NCBI GenBank assembly: GCA_963556495.2
Contig: OY747714.1
Coordinates: 53,108,741-53,172,740, forward strand
From: Valencia hispanica
Taxonomy: Eukaryota; Chordata; Actinopteri; Cyprinodontiformes; Valenciidae
Direction of reading: 5' to 3'
DNA length: 64,000 nt
Shown: in pieces, positions 24,162-37,753 of the stretch
Numbering within the stretch: the first letter of the stretch is position 1
How the letters are laid out: each line of letters opens with the position of its first letter
The notes under the pieces: model-generated
Told to the model about the DNA's origin: nothing
What the model saw: only the letters and a program-made list of their open reading frames with translations
Database searches by the model: none
Translations under genes and position numbers: made by a program

Positions 24162-24342
24162 TGTCTGTCCGTCTCTCTGTCTCTCTTTCTGTCTCCCTGT
24201 CTCTCTTTCTGTCTCCCTGTCTGTCTTTCTCTGTCTCTGTCTGTCTCTGTCTCTCTTTCTGTCTCTTTGTCTGTCTTTCTCTGTCTCTCTTTCTGTCTCC
24301 CTGTCTGTCTCTGCGCGTGTCTGCCCGTCTCTGTCTCTCTGT
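24162..24342 (+). repeat. Pyrimidine tract, unit 7
   Basis: About 181 bp, containing an unusual CTGCGCGTGTCTGCCCGTC block near the right end. Confidence 0.85.
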
Positions 24343-24597
24343 CAGCGACTGTCGAGCTGCGAATTGAGCGGTCTTAAAGGACTTTGTGTCCCTGTCTCTC
24401 TCTCTCTTTCTGTCTATAAGTTAGTTGACTTAATAGGCACATTCTTTACTCTGGCCACAACTCCATTTCCCATAATGCTTCAGCAATGACATTGTCCATT
24501 CATTTCTAAGCACATTGTTGCCTGGGCTTTTAAAACAGACCGCTTATCTGACTTAGGAGAGTATTCTAACACATAGAAAAGTATTCACACCCCTTAC

Positions 24598-25556
24598 CTA
24601 ATATTATGCTACTTAGCATTATTAAGCTAGTTAGCATTAGCATGCTAGCTATTTTTAGCATTTTAGCTAAATTTGGGTTTTTGACTAACTTTTCGTGCTG
24701 ATTCCTCTGATGCTTATGATAACATGTTAGCTAGCATTAGCATGCTAGTTAGCATTAGCATGCTAGCTCATGTTAGCATTTTTGCTAATTTTTCAAATTT
24801 TCTTAACTGTTCGTAGTGATTATGTTGTAGCTAATGATTACATGTTAGCTAGCATTAGCATGCTAGTTAGCATTAGCATGCTAGCTCATTTTAGCATTTT
24901 AGCTATTTTTTTGAATTTTCTTAACTTTTCACTGTTATTACGTTGCAGCTAATGATTACATGTTAGCTAGCATGCGCATGCTAGTTAGCATTAGCATGCT
25001 AGCTAATTTTAGAATTTTAGTTAATTTTTCAACATTTCTTAACTTTTCGTAGTGATTATGTTGCAGCTAATGATTACATGTTAGCTAGCATTAGCATGCT
25101 AGTTAGCATTAGCATGCTAGCTCATGTTAGCATTCTTACAAATTTTTCAAATTTTCTTAACTTTTCGTAGTGATTACGTTGTAGCTAATGATTACATGTT
25201 AGCTAGCATTAGCATGCTAGTTAGCATTAGCATGCTAGCTCATTTTAGCATTTTAGCTGTTTTTTTGAATTTTCTTAACTTTTCACTGTTATTACGTTGC
25301 AGCTAATGATTACATGTTAGCTAGCATGCGCATGCTGGTTAGCATTAGCATGCTAGCTCATGTTAGCATTTTTGCTAATTTTTGAATTTTGCTTAACTTT
25401 TTTCACTCATTGCTTCGAGGATATTGATAACATGCTAGTTAGCATTAGCATGCTAGCTCATGTTAGCATTTTTGCAAATTTTTTAATTTATCCCAACTTT
25501 TTCTACTTATTGCTTCGAACCTATTGATAGCTAGCATTAGTATGCTAGGCTAGGCA
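24598..25556 (+). repeat. Minisatellite, unit 7
   Basis: 959 bp. It uses the Cys-like spacer words TTTCGTAGTGATTACG and TTTCACTGTTATTACG in alternation, and its right end (GCTAGCATTAGTATGCTAGG) matches units 2, 10 and 12. Confidence 0.85.
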
Positions 25557-27431
25557 GCATAACCTCTGATTGGGGGTGTGTGACTGATTACGCACCACGT
25601 GGCAGGCCCCGTTTAAATTTCCTGAAATTTTCTAGTTTATTTATTTATTTTTCTTCCGTCCACCTTAATGCGGGTCGTACCGTAGCATGCACCCCCACAA
25701 TATATATATCAAAACGTGCGGCTCGATCTCGAGATGGGTGCTATTACTTTTATAAGCGATTGGAGTTACCATGGCGACGTAATTAGCGAAAAACCACGCC
25801 CAAAAATCCCATAGGAATGAATGGAGTCCGGTGTCGGAGCGATCAAAAAAATCCACTTTTTTGAGGATTTACTGTGTCATCATACGTTCACTTAGAAAAA
25901 CCATTAAAATCTCAGTTTGTAGGAATATCCGAGCACTTTTCAGAAGTGAAGACGGGATGTTGATATCTGTTACGGTTTTTTCACAATGAGCCTCTGAGCG
26001 ACCCAAAGTTTGCCTCAAATTTAAAAATTTAAAAATTTTTCAGTGTAACTGCCGTTAAGTTAGAGTGCGAGACTTTGTCCGAGCTGGAACCTAAATTATT
26101 TTTTAACTCGTCGTCACGGTCACATATTTCCTTCTACTGAACTGATTTTCGCCCATGTGAAAGCCACGCCCGATGACATTCACACGATCTTTTCAAAATT
26201 TCTCTATGTCTCACCGTTTTCTCTCAGCGGACTTTCGTTTGCAAAAAATCAGACACATTTTGAGCAGATTTCAGAAAATCCCCCTATTGTTTAACATTGA
26301 GCAAGTCGGACAGTTTCTGAAGCTGGGGCTTGTGACAAGACATTTTTAACTCGTTTGTTCTCGGACTCTGAAATATGTAGAGAGTTGTGCTTTTCCATGA
26401 TCGAAGGCGAAACCCGGCTCTCACTGACGCTTCAAGAATTTTTTCGATACATCGCACGGTTTTTGAACAGCGGCAATTTGTTCGGAAGCCTTTTTGGGGT
26501 CAGAGATGGATTTAGAGCTTCAAAGTGGCTGACATGTCAGAGACAAATTAGTCACGCTAAATTAGTCACGGCCATTAGTTGCCAAGCAACGGCACACCTG
26601 CACTTCTCAGGAGAGCCAGAGGTCATTAGAGTTCATTCCAACTCTATTTGAACATGGATTTAGGCCTTCAGGTTTACCATAGAAGCTGTAGATTACTTTG
26701 TACTAATTCTGATTAGTGTGGAGTGCTCTTACATGTCTTGAAACTGACTTTTGACCCACAAAATAAGACTCAAACAATATTTACAAAATAAAAGCCCTAA
26801 GATTTTGTATACAATATCACAGTACCCTATTATTATACACTACTATTAAAGATCTATTACACATTTATTACTACTATTACACTACTCTCACATAGAGGTT
26901 CTCTCCGTCAGCGACTGACTCTGAAGGACTCCATGTCTGTGTCTCAGCGGAGGGTCCGCTGCGGAAGCAGCGGTCTGAAAGAACTTTTCTGCCTTTCTCT
27001 GTCTCTTTTTTTTCTGATTAGTGTGGAGTGCTCATACATGTCTTGAAACTGACATTTGGGTAGCTGTAGATTCATTTCCAGTAATTCTGATTAGTGTGGA
27101 GTGCTCATACATGTCTTGAAAGTGACTTTTGACCCACACTGTCTGATCAGCTGATTGGGTCACACACACATGCACCTGTGACTTTGCTGTTACTTAGCAA
27201 CAGCACAGCTGGCCTCTGAGGAGAACAAAAGGTCTCTTAAGGTCATTAGAACTCTATTTAGACATGGAGTTAAGGCCTGTTAGATTAATGGATTACCCTT
27301 CAGAGGATTTCATTATACATATGATATTCAATCAGCCTTAACTGACATCCATGATGGACTTTCAAAATAAGACTCAAACAAGCTCTTCAAAATAAAAGCC
27401 CTCAGATTTTCTATAGAAGATTCATAGGGGT

Positions 27432-27879
27432 TGTCTGTCTGTCTGTCTCTCTGTCTGTCTCTTTCTCTCTGTCTGTCTCTCTTTCTGTCTCTTTGTCTGT
27501 CTTTCTCTATCTCTTTCTGTCTCTGTCTCTCTTTTTGTCTCTGTCTGTCTCTCTTTCTGTCTCCTTGTCTGTCTTTCTCTGTCTCTGTCTATCTCTGTCT
27601 CTCTTTCTGTCTCTGTCTGTCTCTCTTTCTGTCTCCCTGTCTGTCTTTCTCTGTCTCTGTCTGTCTCTGTCTCTCTTTCTGTCTCTTTGTCTGTCTGTCT
27701 TTCTCTGTCTCTCTCTGTCTCTGTCTCTCTTTCTGTCTCTGTCTGTCTCTCTTTCTGTCTCCCTGTCTGTCTTTCTCTCTCTGTCTGTCTCTGTCTCTCT
27801 TTCTGTCTCTTTGTCTGTCTTTCTCTGTCTCTTTCTGTCTCCCTGTCTGTGTCTGTCTGCCCGTCTCTGTCTCTCTGTC
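27432..27879 (+). repeat. Pyrimidine tract, unit 8
   Basis: Same length and word order as the unit 3 tract, offset 19131 bp. Confidence 0.9.
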
Positions 27880-28133
27880 AGTGACTGTCGAGCTGCGAAT
27901 TGAGCGGTCTTAAAGGACTTTGTGTCCCTGTCTCTCTCTCTCTTTCTGTCTATAAGTCAGTTTACTTAATAGGCACATTCTTTATACCTGCCACAACTCC
28001 ATTTCCCATAATGCTTCAGCAATGACATTGTCCATTCATTTCTAAGCACATAGCTGCCTGGGCTTTTAAAACAGACCGCTTATCTGACTTAGGAGAGTAT
28101 TCTAACACATAGAAAAGTATTCACACCCCTTAC

Positions 28134-29151
28134 CTAATATTATGCTACTTAGCATTATTAAGCTAGTTAGCATTAGCATGCTAGCTATTTTTAGCATTTT
28201 AGCTAAATTTGGGTTTTTGACTAACTTTTCGTGCTGATTCCTCTGATGCTAATGATAACATGTTAGCTAGCATTAGCATGCTAGTTAGCATTAGCATGCT
28301 AGCTCATGTTAGCATTTTTGCTAATTTTTCAAATTTTCTTAACTTTTCGTAGTGATTACGTTGTAGCTAATGATTACATGTTAGCTAGCATTAACATGCT
28401 AGTTAGCATTAGCATGCTAGCTCATTTTAGCATTTTAGCTATTTTTTTGAATTTTCTTAACTTTTCACTGTTATTACGTTGCAGCTAATGATTACATGTT
28501 AGCTAGCATGCGCATGCTAGCTAGCATTAGCATGCTAGCTCATGTTAGCATTTTAGCTAATTTTTCAAATTTTCTTAACGTTTCGTAGTGATTACGTTGT
28601 AGCTAATGATTACATGTTAGCTAGCATTAGCATGCTAGTTAGCATTAGCATGCTAGCTCATTTTAGCATTTTAGCTATTTTTTTGAATTTTCTTAACTTT
28701 TCACTGTTATTACGTTGCAGCTAATGATTACATGTTAGCTAGCATGCGCATGCTAGTTAGCATTAGCATGCTAGCTAAATTTAGAATTTTAGCTAATTTT
28801 TCAACATTTCTTAACTTTTCGTAGTGATTATGTTGCAGCTTTTGATTACATGTTAGCTAGCATTAGCATGCTAGTTAGCATTAGCATGCTAGCTCATGTT
28901 AGCATTTTTGCTAATTTTTCAAATTTTCTTAACTTTTCGTAGTGATTACGTTGTAGCTAATGATTACATGTTAGCTAGCATTAGCATGCTAGCTCATGTT
29001 AGCATTTTTGCTAATTTTTGAATTTTGCTTAACTTTTTTTACTCATTGCTTCGAGGCTATTAATAACATGCTAGCTATCATTAGCATGCTAGTTAGCATT
29101 AGCATGCTAGCTCATGTTAGCATTTTAGCTATTTTTTTAATTTGTTCTAGG
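28134..29151 (+). repeat. Minisatellite, unit 8
   Basis: 1018 bp, the twin of the unit 3 array. Confidence 0.9.
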
Positions 29152-31305
29152 CAACAGAAGCTCTGAATGGGGGTGTGTGACTGATTACGCACCACGTGGC
29201 AGGCCCCGTTTAAATTTCCTGAAATTTTCTAGTTATTATTTATTTTTCTTCCGTCCAGCGTTAATGCGGGTCGTACCGTAGCATGCACCCCCACAATATA
29301 TATATCAAAACGTGCGGCTCGATTCCACGATGGGTGCTATTACTTTTATAAGCGATTGGAGTTACCATGGCGACGTAATTAGCGAAAAACCACGCCGAAA
29401 AATCCCATAGGAATGAATGCATTCACATCTCGGAGCGATCCAAAAAATCCACTTTTTTGAGGATTTACTGTGTCATCATACGTTCACTTAGAAAAACCAT
29501 TAAAATCTCAGTTTGTAGGAATATCCGAGCACTTTTCAGAAGTGAAGACGGGATGTTGATATCTGTTACGGTTTTTTCACAATAAGCCTCTGAGCGACCC
29601 AAAGTTTGCCTCAAATTTGAAAATTTAAAAATTTTTCAGTGTAACTGCCGTTTAGTCAGAGTGTGAGACCCAAGATTATTGAGAACCCAAAATATTTTTT
29701 AACTCGCCGTCACGGTCACATATTTCGTTCTACTGAACTGATTTTCGGCCATGTGAAAGCCACGCCCGATGACATTCACACGATCTTTTCGAAATTTCTG
29801 TATGTCTCACCGTTTTCTCTCAGCGCACTCGAGTTTGCAAAAATCAGACACATTTTGAGCAGATTTCAGAAGAGCAGCGTATACTTTAACATTGAGAAAG
29901 TCTGAAGCTGCACATTGTGACAAGACATTTTTCTCTCGTTCGTTCTCGGACTGTGAAATATGTAGAGAGTTGTGCTTTTCGATTATCGAAGACGAAACCC
30001 GGCTCTCACTGACGCTTCAAGAATTTTTTCGATATCTCGCACGGTTTTCGAACAGCGGCAATTTGTTCGGAGCCGTTTTTGGGGTCAGAGATGGATTTAG
30101 AGCCTCAAAGTGGCTGACATGTCAGAGACAAATTAGTCACGCTAAATTAGTCACGGCCATTAGTTGCCAAGCAACGGCACACCTGCACTTCTCAGGAGAG
30201 CCAGAGGTCATTAGAGTTCATTCCAACTCTATTGGAACATGGATTTAGGCCTTCAGGTTTACCATAGAAGCTGTAGATTTGTTTCTAGTAATTCTGATTA
30301 GTGTGGAGTGCTCTTACATGTCTTGAACCTGACTTTTGACCCACAAAATAAGACTCAAACAATATTTACAAAATAAAAGCCCTAAGATTTTTTATACAAT
30401 ATCACAGTACCCTATTATATTACACTACTATTAAAGATCTATTACATATTTATTACTACTATTACACTACTCTCACATAGAGGTTCTCTCCGTCAGCGAC
30501 TGACTCTGAAGGACTCCATGTCTGTCTCTCAGCGGAGGGTCCGCTGCGGAAGCAGCGGTCTGAAAGAACTTTTCTGCCTTTCTCTGTCTCTTTTTTTTCT
30601 GATTAGTGTGGAGTGCTTGTTCATGTCTTGAAACTGACATTTGGGTAGCTGTAGATTCATTTCCAGTAATTCTGATTAGTGTGGAGTGCTCATACATGTC
30701 TTGAAATTGACTTTTGACCCACACTGTCTGAGGCTCTGTGGAGAACAGCTCATTAAAGGTCACTAAAGGTCATTATAACACCCTATGGACATGAATTTAA
30801 GGTCTGATAGAACAGTTGATTACCATTGGTGGTAGCGCACAATATGAATAAAGAGACTGAATCAGCCTCAACTGACATCCATGCTGGACTTTCAAAATAA
30901 GACTCAACAATCTCTTCAAAATAAAAGCCCTCTGATCTTCAATACAATATCACAGGACCCTATTGTTTTAAACTATTGCTGTCTTGCTGTCTGTCTGTCT
31001 GACTGCCTGTAAGCCGAGCATCAGCTGATTGGGTCACACACACATGCACCTGTGACTTTGCTGTTACTTAGCAACAGCACAGCTGGCCTCTGAGGAGAAC
31101 AAAAGGTCTCTTAAGGTCATTAGAACTCTATTTAGACATGGAGTAAAGGCCTGTTAGATTAATGGATTACCCTTCAGAGGATTTCATTATACATATGATA
31201 TTCAATCAGCCTTAACTGACATCCATGATGGACTTTCAAAATAAGACTCAAACAAGCTCTTCAAAATAAAAGCCTTCAGATTTTCCATAGACGATTCATA
31301 GGGGT

Positions 31306-31589
31306 TGTCTGTCTCTGTCTGTCTGTCTCTGTCTGTCTCTTTCTCTCTCTCTGTCTCTTTCCGTCTCTCTGTCTGTCTCTGTCTCTCTTTCTGTCTCCCT
31401 GTCTGTCTCTGTCTGCCCGTCTCTGTCTCTCTGTCTGTCTCTTTGTCTGTCTTTCTCTGTCTCTCTTTCTGTCTCCCTGTCTGTCTCTGTCTGCCCGTCT
31501 CTGTCTCTCTGTCTATCTCTTTGTCTGTCTTTCTCTGTCTCTTTCTGTCTCCCTGTCTGTCTCTTTCTACCCGTCTCTGTCTCTCTGTC
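31306..31589 (+). repeat. Pyrimidine tract, unit 9
   Basis: About 284 bp, with the TGCCCGTCTCTGTCTC block repeated twice and an odd TTTCTACCCGTC at the right end. Confidence 0.85.
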
Positions 31590-31843
31590 AGTGACTGTGG
31601 AGCTGCGAATTGAGCGGTCTTAAAGGACTTTGTGTCCCTGTCTCTCTCTCTCTTTCTGTCTACAAGTTAGTTTACTTAATAGGCACATTCTTTACTCTGG
31701 CCACAACTCCATTTCCCATAATGCTTCAGCAAATACATTGTCCATTCATTTCTAAGCACATTGCTGCCTGGGCTTTTAAAACAGACCGCTTATCTGACTT
31801 AGGAGAGTATTCCAACACATAGAAAAGTATTCACACCCCTTAC

Positions 31844-32621
31844 CTGATATTATGCTAGTTAGCATTATTTCGCTAGTTAGCATTAGCATGCTAGCTATTT
31901 TTAGCATTTTAGCTAAATTTGGGTTTTTGACTAACTTTTCGTGCTGATTCATCTGATGCTAATGATAACATGTTAGCTAGCATTAGCATGCTAGTTAGCA
32001 TTAGCATGCTAGCTCATGTTAGCATTTTAGCTAATTTTTCAAATTTTCTTAACTTTTCGTAGTGATTACGTTGTAGCTAATGATTACATGTTAGCTAGCA
32101 TTCGCATGCTAGTTAGCATTAGCATGCTAGCTCATGTTAGCATTTTAGCTAATTTTTCAAATTTTCTTAACTTTTCGTAGTGATTACGTTGTAGCTAATG
32201 ATTACATGTTAGCTAGCATGCGCATTCTAGTTAGCATTAGCATGCTAGCTCATGTTAGCATTTTAGCTAATTTTTCAAATTTTCTTAAATTTTCGTAGTG
32301 ATTACGTTGTAGCTAATGATTACATGTTAGCTAGCATGCGCATGCTAGTTAGCATTAGCATGCTAGCTCATGTTAGCATTTTAGCAAATTTTTTTAAATT
32401 TCTTAACTTTTCGTAGTGATTACGTTGAGGCTAACGATTACATGTTAGCTAGCATTAGCATGCTAGCTCATGTTAGCATTTTTGCTAATTTTTTAATTTT
32501 GCTTAAATTTTTTTACTCATTGCTTCGAGGCTGTTGATAACATGCTAGTTAGCATTAGCATGCTAGCTAGTGTTAGCATTTTAGCTATTTTTTAAATTTG
32601 GCATTAGCATGCTGGGCTAGG
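31844..32621 (+). repeat. Minisatellite, unit 9
   Basis: 778 bp. It is enriched for the GCATGCGCATGC/GCATTC variants and has lost most of the TTTCACTGTTATTACG spacers. Confidence 0.85.
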
Positions 32622-32703
32622 CAACAGAAGCTCTGATTGGGGGTGTGTGACTGATTACGCACCACGTGGCAGGCCCCGTTTAAATTTCCTGAAATTTTCT
32701 AGT

Positions 32704-32838
32704 TAGGGGCCTGCCAATGCAATGCAGGGAGAAGCAGAGCATTGCATTGCGAAGCAATGCAATGCACTGCCTCCCATGCAATTGCATGGCAAGGCACCTA
32801 TTATTCTACACCTCTAAACTGGCTTCTTTATTATTTAT
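32704..32838 (+). repeat. Single 135-bp GCAATGC palindromic insert, unit 9
   Basis: One copy with the 12-bp stem and GAA loop intact, at the same place in the core as the pairs in units 2 and 6. Confidence 0.75.
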
Positions 32839-34645
32839 TTATTTTTCTTCCGTTACCGTTAATGCGGGTCGTACCGTAGCATGTACCCCCACAATATATA
32901 TATCAAAACGTGCGGCTCGATCCCGTGAGGTGTGCTATTACTTTTATAAGCGATTGGAGTTACCATGGCGACGTAATTTGCGAAAAACCACGCCCAAAAA
33001 TCCCATAGGAATGAATGGAGTCAGGTGTCGGAGCGATCAAAAAAATCCACTTTTTTGAGGATTTACTGTGTCATCATACGTTCACTTAGAAAAACCATTC
33101 AAATCTCAGTTTGTAGGAATATCCGAGCACTTTTCAGAAGTGAAGACGGGATGTTGATATCTGTTACGGTTTTGTCACAATAAGCCTCTGAGCGACCCAA
33201 AGTTTGCCTCAAATTTAAAAATTTTAAAAATTTTCAGTGTAACTGCCGTTAAGTTAGAGTGCGAGACTTTGTCCGAGCTGGAACCCAAATTATTTTTTAA
33301 CTCGCCGTCACGGTCACATATTTCGCTCTACTGAACTGATTTTCGGCCATGTGAAAGCCATGTCCGACGACATTCACACGATCTTTTCGAAATTTCTCTA
33401 TGTCTCACCGTTTTCTCTCAGCGCGCTCGAGTTTGCAAAAAATCCGACACATTTTGAGCAGATTTCAGAAGAGCAGCATATACTTTTACATTGAGAAAGT
33501 CTGCCAATTTCTGAAGCTGGGGCTTGTGACAAGACATTTCTAACTCGTTCGTTCTCGGACTGTGAAATATGTAGAGAGTTGTTCTTTTCCATGATCGAAG
33601 ACGAAACCCGGCTCTCACTGACGCTTCAAGAATTTTTTCGATACCTCGCACGGTTTTTGAACAGCGGCAATTTGTTCGGAAGCCTTTTTGGGGTCAGAGA
33701 TGGATTTAGAGCTTCAAAGTGGCTGACATGTCAGAGACAAATTAGTCACGCTAAATTAGTCACGGCCATTAGTTGCCAAGCAACGGCACACCTGCACTTC
33801 TCAGGAGAGCCAGAGGTCATTAGAGTTCATTCCAACTCTATTTGAACATGGATTTAGGCCTTCAGGTTTACCATAGAAGCTGTAGATTACTTTGTACTAA
33901 TTCTGATTAGTGTGGAGTGCTCTTAAATGTCTTGAGCCTGACTTTTGACCCACAAAATAAGACTCAAACAATATTTACAAAATAAAAGCCCTAAGATTTT
34001 TAATACAATATCACAGTACCCTATTATTTTACACTACTATTAAAGATCTATTACACATTTATTACTACTATTACACTACTCTCACATAGAGGTTCTCTCC
34101 GTCAGCGACTGACTCTGAAGGACTCCATGTCTGTGTCTAAGCGGAGGGTCCGCTGCGGAAGCAGCGGTCTGAAAGAACTTTTCTGCCTTTCTCTGTCTCT
34201 TTTTTTTCTGATTAGTGTGGAGTGCTCATACATGTCTTGAAACTGACATTTGGGTAACTGTAGCTTCATTTCCAGTAATTCTGATTAGTGTGGAGTGCTC
34301 ATACATGTCTTGAAATTGACTTTTGACCCACACTGTCTGATCAGCTGATTGGGTCACAAACACATGCACCTGTGACTTTGCTGTTACTTAGCAACAGCAC
34401 AGCTGGCCTCTGAGGAGAACAAAAGGTCTCTTAAGGTCATTAGATCTCTATTTAGACATGGAGTTAAGGCCTGTTAGATTAATGGATTACCCTTCAGAGG
34501 ATTTCATTATACATATGATATTCAATCAGCCTTAACTGACATCCATGATGGACTTTCAAAATAAGACTCAAACAAGCTCTTCAAAATAAAAGCCCTTAGA
34601 TTTTCAATAGAAGATCATAGCAGCTTATTGTTTTACACTACTGCA

Positions 34646-34660
34646 GTCTGTCTGCCCTCC

Positions 34661-34727
<67 letters not shown>

Positions 34728-34878
34728 TTCTCTCTGTCTATCTCTCTTTCTGTCTCTTTGTCTGTCTTTCTCTGTCTCTTTCTGTCTCTCTGTCTGTCTC
34801 TGTCCATCTCTCTGTCTGTCTCTGTCTCTCTTTCTGTCTCCCTGTCTGTCTCTGTCTGCCCGTCTCTGTCTCTCTGTC
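34646..34878 (+). repeat. Pyrimidine tract with GTCT core, unit 10
   Basis: The left part (about 34662-34723) is uninterrupted GTCT. It then changes to mixed TCTC/TTTC words. The left flank CTACTGCAGTCTG matches the second tract of unit 1, so this tract combines two tract types. Confidence 0.9.
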
Positions 34879-35132
34879 AGTGACTGTCGAGCTGCGAATT
34901 GAGCGGTCTTAAAGGACTTTGTGTCCCTGTCTCTCTCTCTCTTTCTGTCTATAAGTTAGTTGACTTAATAGGCACATTCTTTGTTCTGGCCACAACTCCA
35001 TTTCCCATAATGCTTCAGCAAATACATTGTCCATTCATTTCTAAGCACATTGCTGCCTGGGCTTTTAAAACAGACCGCTTATCTGAGTTAGGAGAGTATT
35101 CCAACACATAGAAAAGTATTCACACCCCTTAC

Positions 35133-35843
35133 CTAATATTATGCTAGTTAGCATTATTAAGCTAGTTAGCATTAGCATGCTAGCTATTTTTAGCATTTTA
35201 GCTAAATTTGGGTTTTTGACTAACTTTTCGTGCTGATTCCTCTGATGCTAATGATAACATGTTAGCTAGCATTAGCATGCTAGTTAGCATTAGCATGCTA
35301 GCTCATGTTAGCATTTTAGCTAATTTTTCACATTTTCTTAACTTTTCGTAGTGATTACGTTGTAGCTAATGATTACATGTTAGCTAGCATTAGCATGCTA
35401 GTTAGCATTAGCATGCTAGCTCATTTTAGCATTTTAGCTATTTTTTTGAATTTTCTCAACTTTTCACTGTTATTACGTTGCAGCTAATGATTACATGTTA
35501 GCTAGCATTAGCATGCTAGTTAGCATTAGCATGCTAGCTCATGTTAGCATTTTTGCTAATTTTTGAATTTTGCTTAACTTTTTTCACTCATTGCTTCGAG
35601 GATATTGATAACATGCTAGTTAGCATTAGCATGCTAGCTCATGTTAGCATTTTTGCTAATTTTTTAATTTTGCTTAACTTTTTTCACTCATTGCTTCGAG
35701 GATATTGATAACATGCTAGTTAGCATTAGCATGCTAGCTCATGTTAGCATTTTTGCAAATTTTTTAATTTGTCCCAACTTTTTCTACTTATTGCTTCGAA
35801 CCTATTGATAACATGTTAGCTAGCATTAGTATGCTAGGCTAGG
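35133..35843 (+). repeat. Minisatellite, unit 10
   Basis: 711 bp. The right part repeats a spacer ending GCTTCGAGGATATTGATAAC twice and ends like units 2, 7 and 12. Confidence 0.85.
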
Positions 35844-35925
35844 CAGCATAACCTCTGATTGGGGGTGTGTGACTGATTACGCACCACTTGGCAGGCCCCG
35901 TTTAAATTTCCTGAAATTTTCTAGT

Positions 35926-36042
35926 TAGGGGCCTGCCAATGCAATGCAGGGAGAAGCAGAGCAATGCACTGCCTCCCATGCAATTGCATGGCAAGGCACC
36001 TATTATTCTACACCTCTAAACGGCTTCTTTATTATTTATTTT
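35926..36042 (+). repeat. Shortened GCAATGC palindromic insert, unit 10
   Basis: The copy lacks the segment that forms the left arm and loop of the 12-bp hairpin (GCATTGCATTGCGAA), a loss expected of a hairpin-prone sequence during replication. Confidence 0.7.
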
Positions 36043-37461
36043 TCATCCGTCCACCGAAATGCGGGTCGTACCGTAGCATGTACCCCCACAATATATATAT
36101 CAAAACGTGCGGCTCGATCCCGTGAGGTGTGCTATTACTTTTATAAGCGATTGGAGTTACCATGGCGACGTAATTAGCGAAAAACCACGCCCAAAAATCC
36201 CATAGGAATGAATGGAGTCAGGTGTCGGAGCGATCAAAAAAATCCACTTTTTTGAGGATTTACTGTGTCATCATACGTTCACTTAGAAAAACCATTGAAA
36301 TCTCAGTTTGTAGGAATATCCGAGCACTTTTCAGAAGTGAAGACGGGATGTTGATATCTGTTACGGTTTTTTCACAATGAGCCTCTGAGCGACCCAAAGT
36401 TTGCCTCAAATTTTAAAATTTTAAAATTTTTCAGTGTAACTGCCGTTAAGTTAGAGTGTGAGACTTTGTCCGAGCTGGAACCCAAATTATTTTATAACTC
36501 GTCGTCACGGTCACATATTTCGTTCTACTGAACTGATTTTCGGCCATGTGAAAGGCACGTCCGACGACATTCACACGATCTTTTCGAAATTTCTCTGTGT
36601 CTCACCGTTTTCTCTCAGTGCACTCGAGTTTGCAAAAAATCAGACACATTTTGAGCAGATTTCAGAAAATCCCCCTATTGTTTAACATTGAGCAAGTCTG
36701 ACAGTTTCTGACGCAGCACCTTGTGACAAGACATTTTTAACTCGTTCGTTCTCGGACTGTAAAATATGTAGAGAGTTGTGCTTTTCCATGATCGAAGACG
36801 AAACCCGGCTCTCACTGACGCTTCAAGAATTTTTTCGATATCTCGCACGGTTTTCGAACAGCGGCAATTTGTTCGGAGCCCTTTTTGGGGTCAGAGATGG
36901 ATTTAGAGGCTCAAAGTGGCTGACATGTCAGAGACAAATTAGTCACGCTAAATTAGTCACGGCCATTAGTTGCCAAGCAACGGCACACCTGCACTTCTCA
37001 GGAGAGCCAGAGGTCATTAGAGTTCATTCCAACTCTATTGGAACATGGATTTAGGCCTTCAGATTTACCATAGAAGCTGTAGATTACTTTGTACTAATTC
37101 TGATTAGTGTGGAGTGCTCTTACATAACTTGAAACTGACTTTTGACCCACAAAATAAGACTCAAACAATATTTTGAAAATAAAAGCCCTAAGATTTTTAA
37201 TACAATATCACAGTACCCTATTGTTTTACACTACTATTAAAGATCTATTACATATTTATTACTACTATTACACTACTCTCACATAGAGCGACTGACTCTG
37301 AAGGACTCCATGTCTGTGTTTCAGCGGAGGGTCCGCTGCGGAAGCAGCGGTCTGAAAGAACTGAGACATCAGCTGTCTGTGTGACGTTCTGTCAGTGGAA
37401 GCTGCGCTGCGGAAGCAGCGGTCTGAAAGAACTTTTCTGCCTTTCTCTGTCTCTTTTTTTG

Positions 37462-37753
37462 CTGATTAGTGTGGACTGCTTGTTCATGTCTTGAAACTGA
37501 CATTTGGGTAGCTGTAGATTCATTTCCAGTAATTCTGATTAGTGTGGAGTGCTCATACATGTCTTGAAACTGACATTTGGGTAGCTGTAGATTCATTTCC
37601 AGTAATTCTGATTAGTGTGGAGTGCTCATACATGTCTTGAAACTTACATTTGGGTAGCTGTAGATTCATTTCCAGTAATTCTGATTAGTGTGGAGTGCTC
37701 ATACATGTCTTGAAAGTGACTTTTGACCGACACTGTCTGATCAGCTGATTGGG
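37462..37753 (+). repeat. 73-bp tandem repeat, four copies
   Basis: Copies start at 37462, 37535, 37608 and 37681, exactly 73 bp apart, each opening CTGATTAGTGTGGA. The last copy runs into the GACTTTTGACC phrase that closes the run in every unit. Other units have one to three copies. Confidence 0.9.

Larger units (their letters stand above)
23992..27261 (+). repeat. Macrosatellite unit 7
   Basis: At 3.27 kb this is the shortest complete unit. Modules: head 23992-24161, pyrimidine tract 24162-24342, minisatellite 24598-25556, type A core 25564-26662, and one distal module to 27261 with a hairpin at 26956-26973. Confidence 0.9.
27262..31135 (+). repeat. Macrosatellite unit 8
   Basis: Modules: head 27262-27431, pyrimidine tract 27432-27879, minisatellite 28134-29151, type B core 29160-30247, and distal modules to 31135 with a hairpin at 30541-30558. 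The left part repeats unit 3 almost base for base. The similarity stops at about 29230, where CTAGTTATTATTTATTTTTC replaces the unit 3 junction and the core becomes type B (marked by ATGCATTCACATCTCGGAGC). Confidence 0.9.
31136..34455 (+). repeat. Macrosatellite unit 9
   Basis: Modules: head 31136-31305, pyrimidine tract 31306-31589, minisatellite 31844-32621, core 32631-33856 with one 135-bp palindromic insert at 32704-32838, and one distal module to 34455 with a hairpin at 34150-34167. The core right half is intermediate: it has GAGCAGCATATACTTTTAC (B-like) followed by the type A phrase CTGCCAATTTCTGAAGC. Confidence 0.9.
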
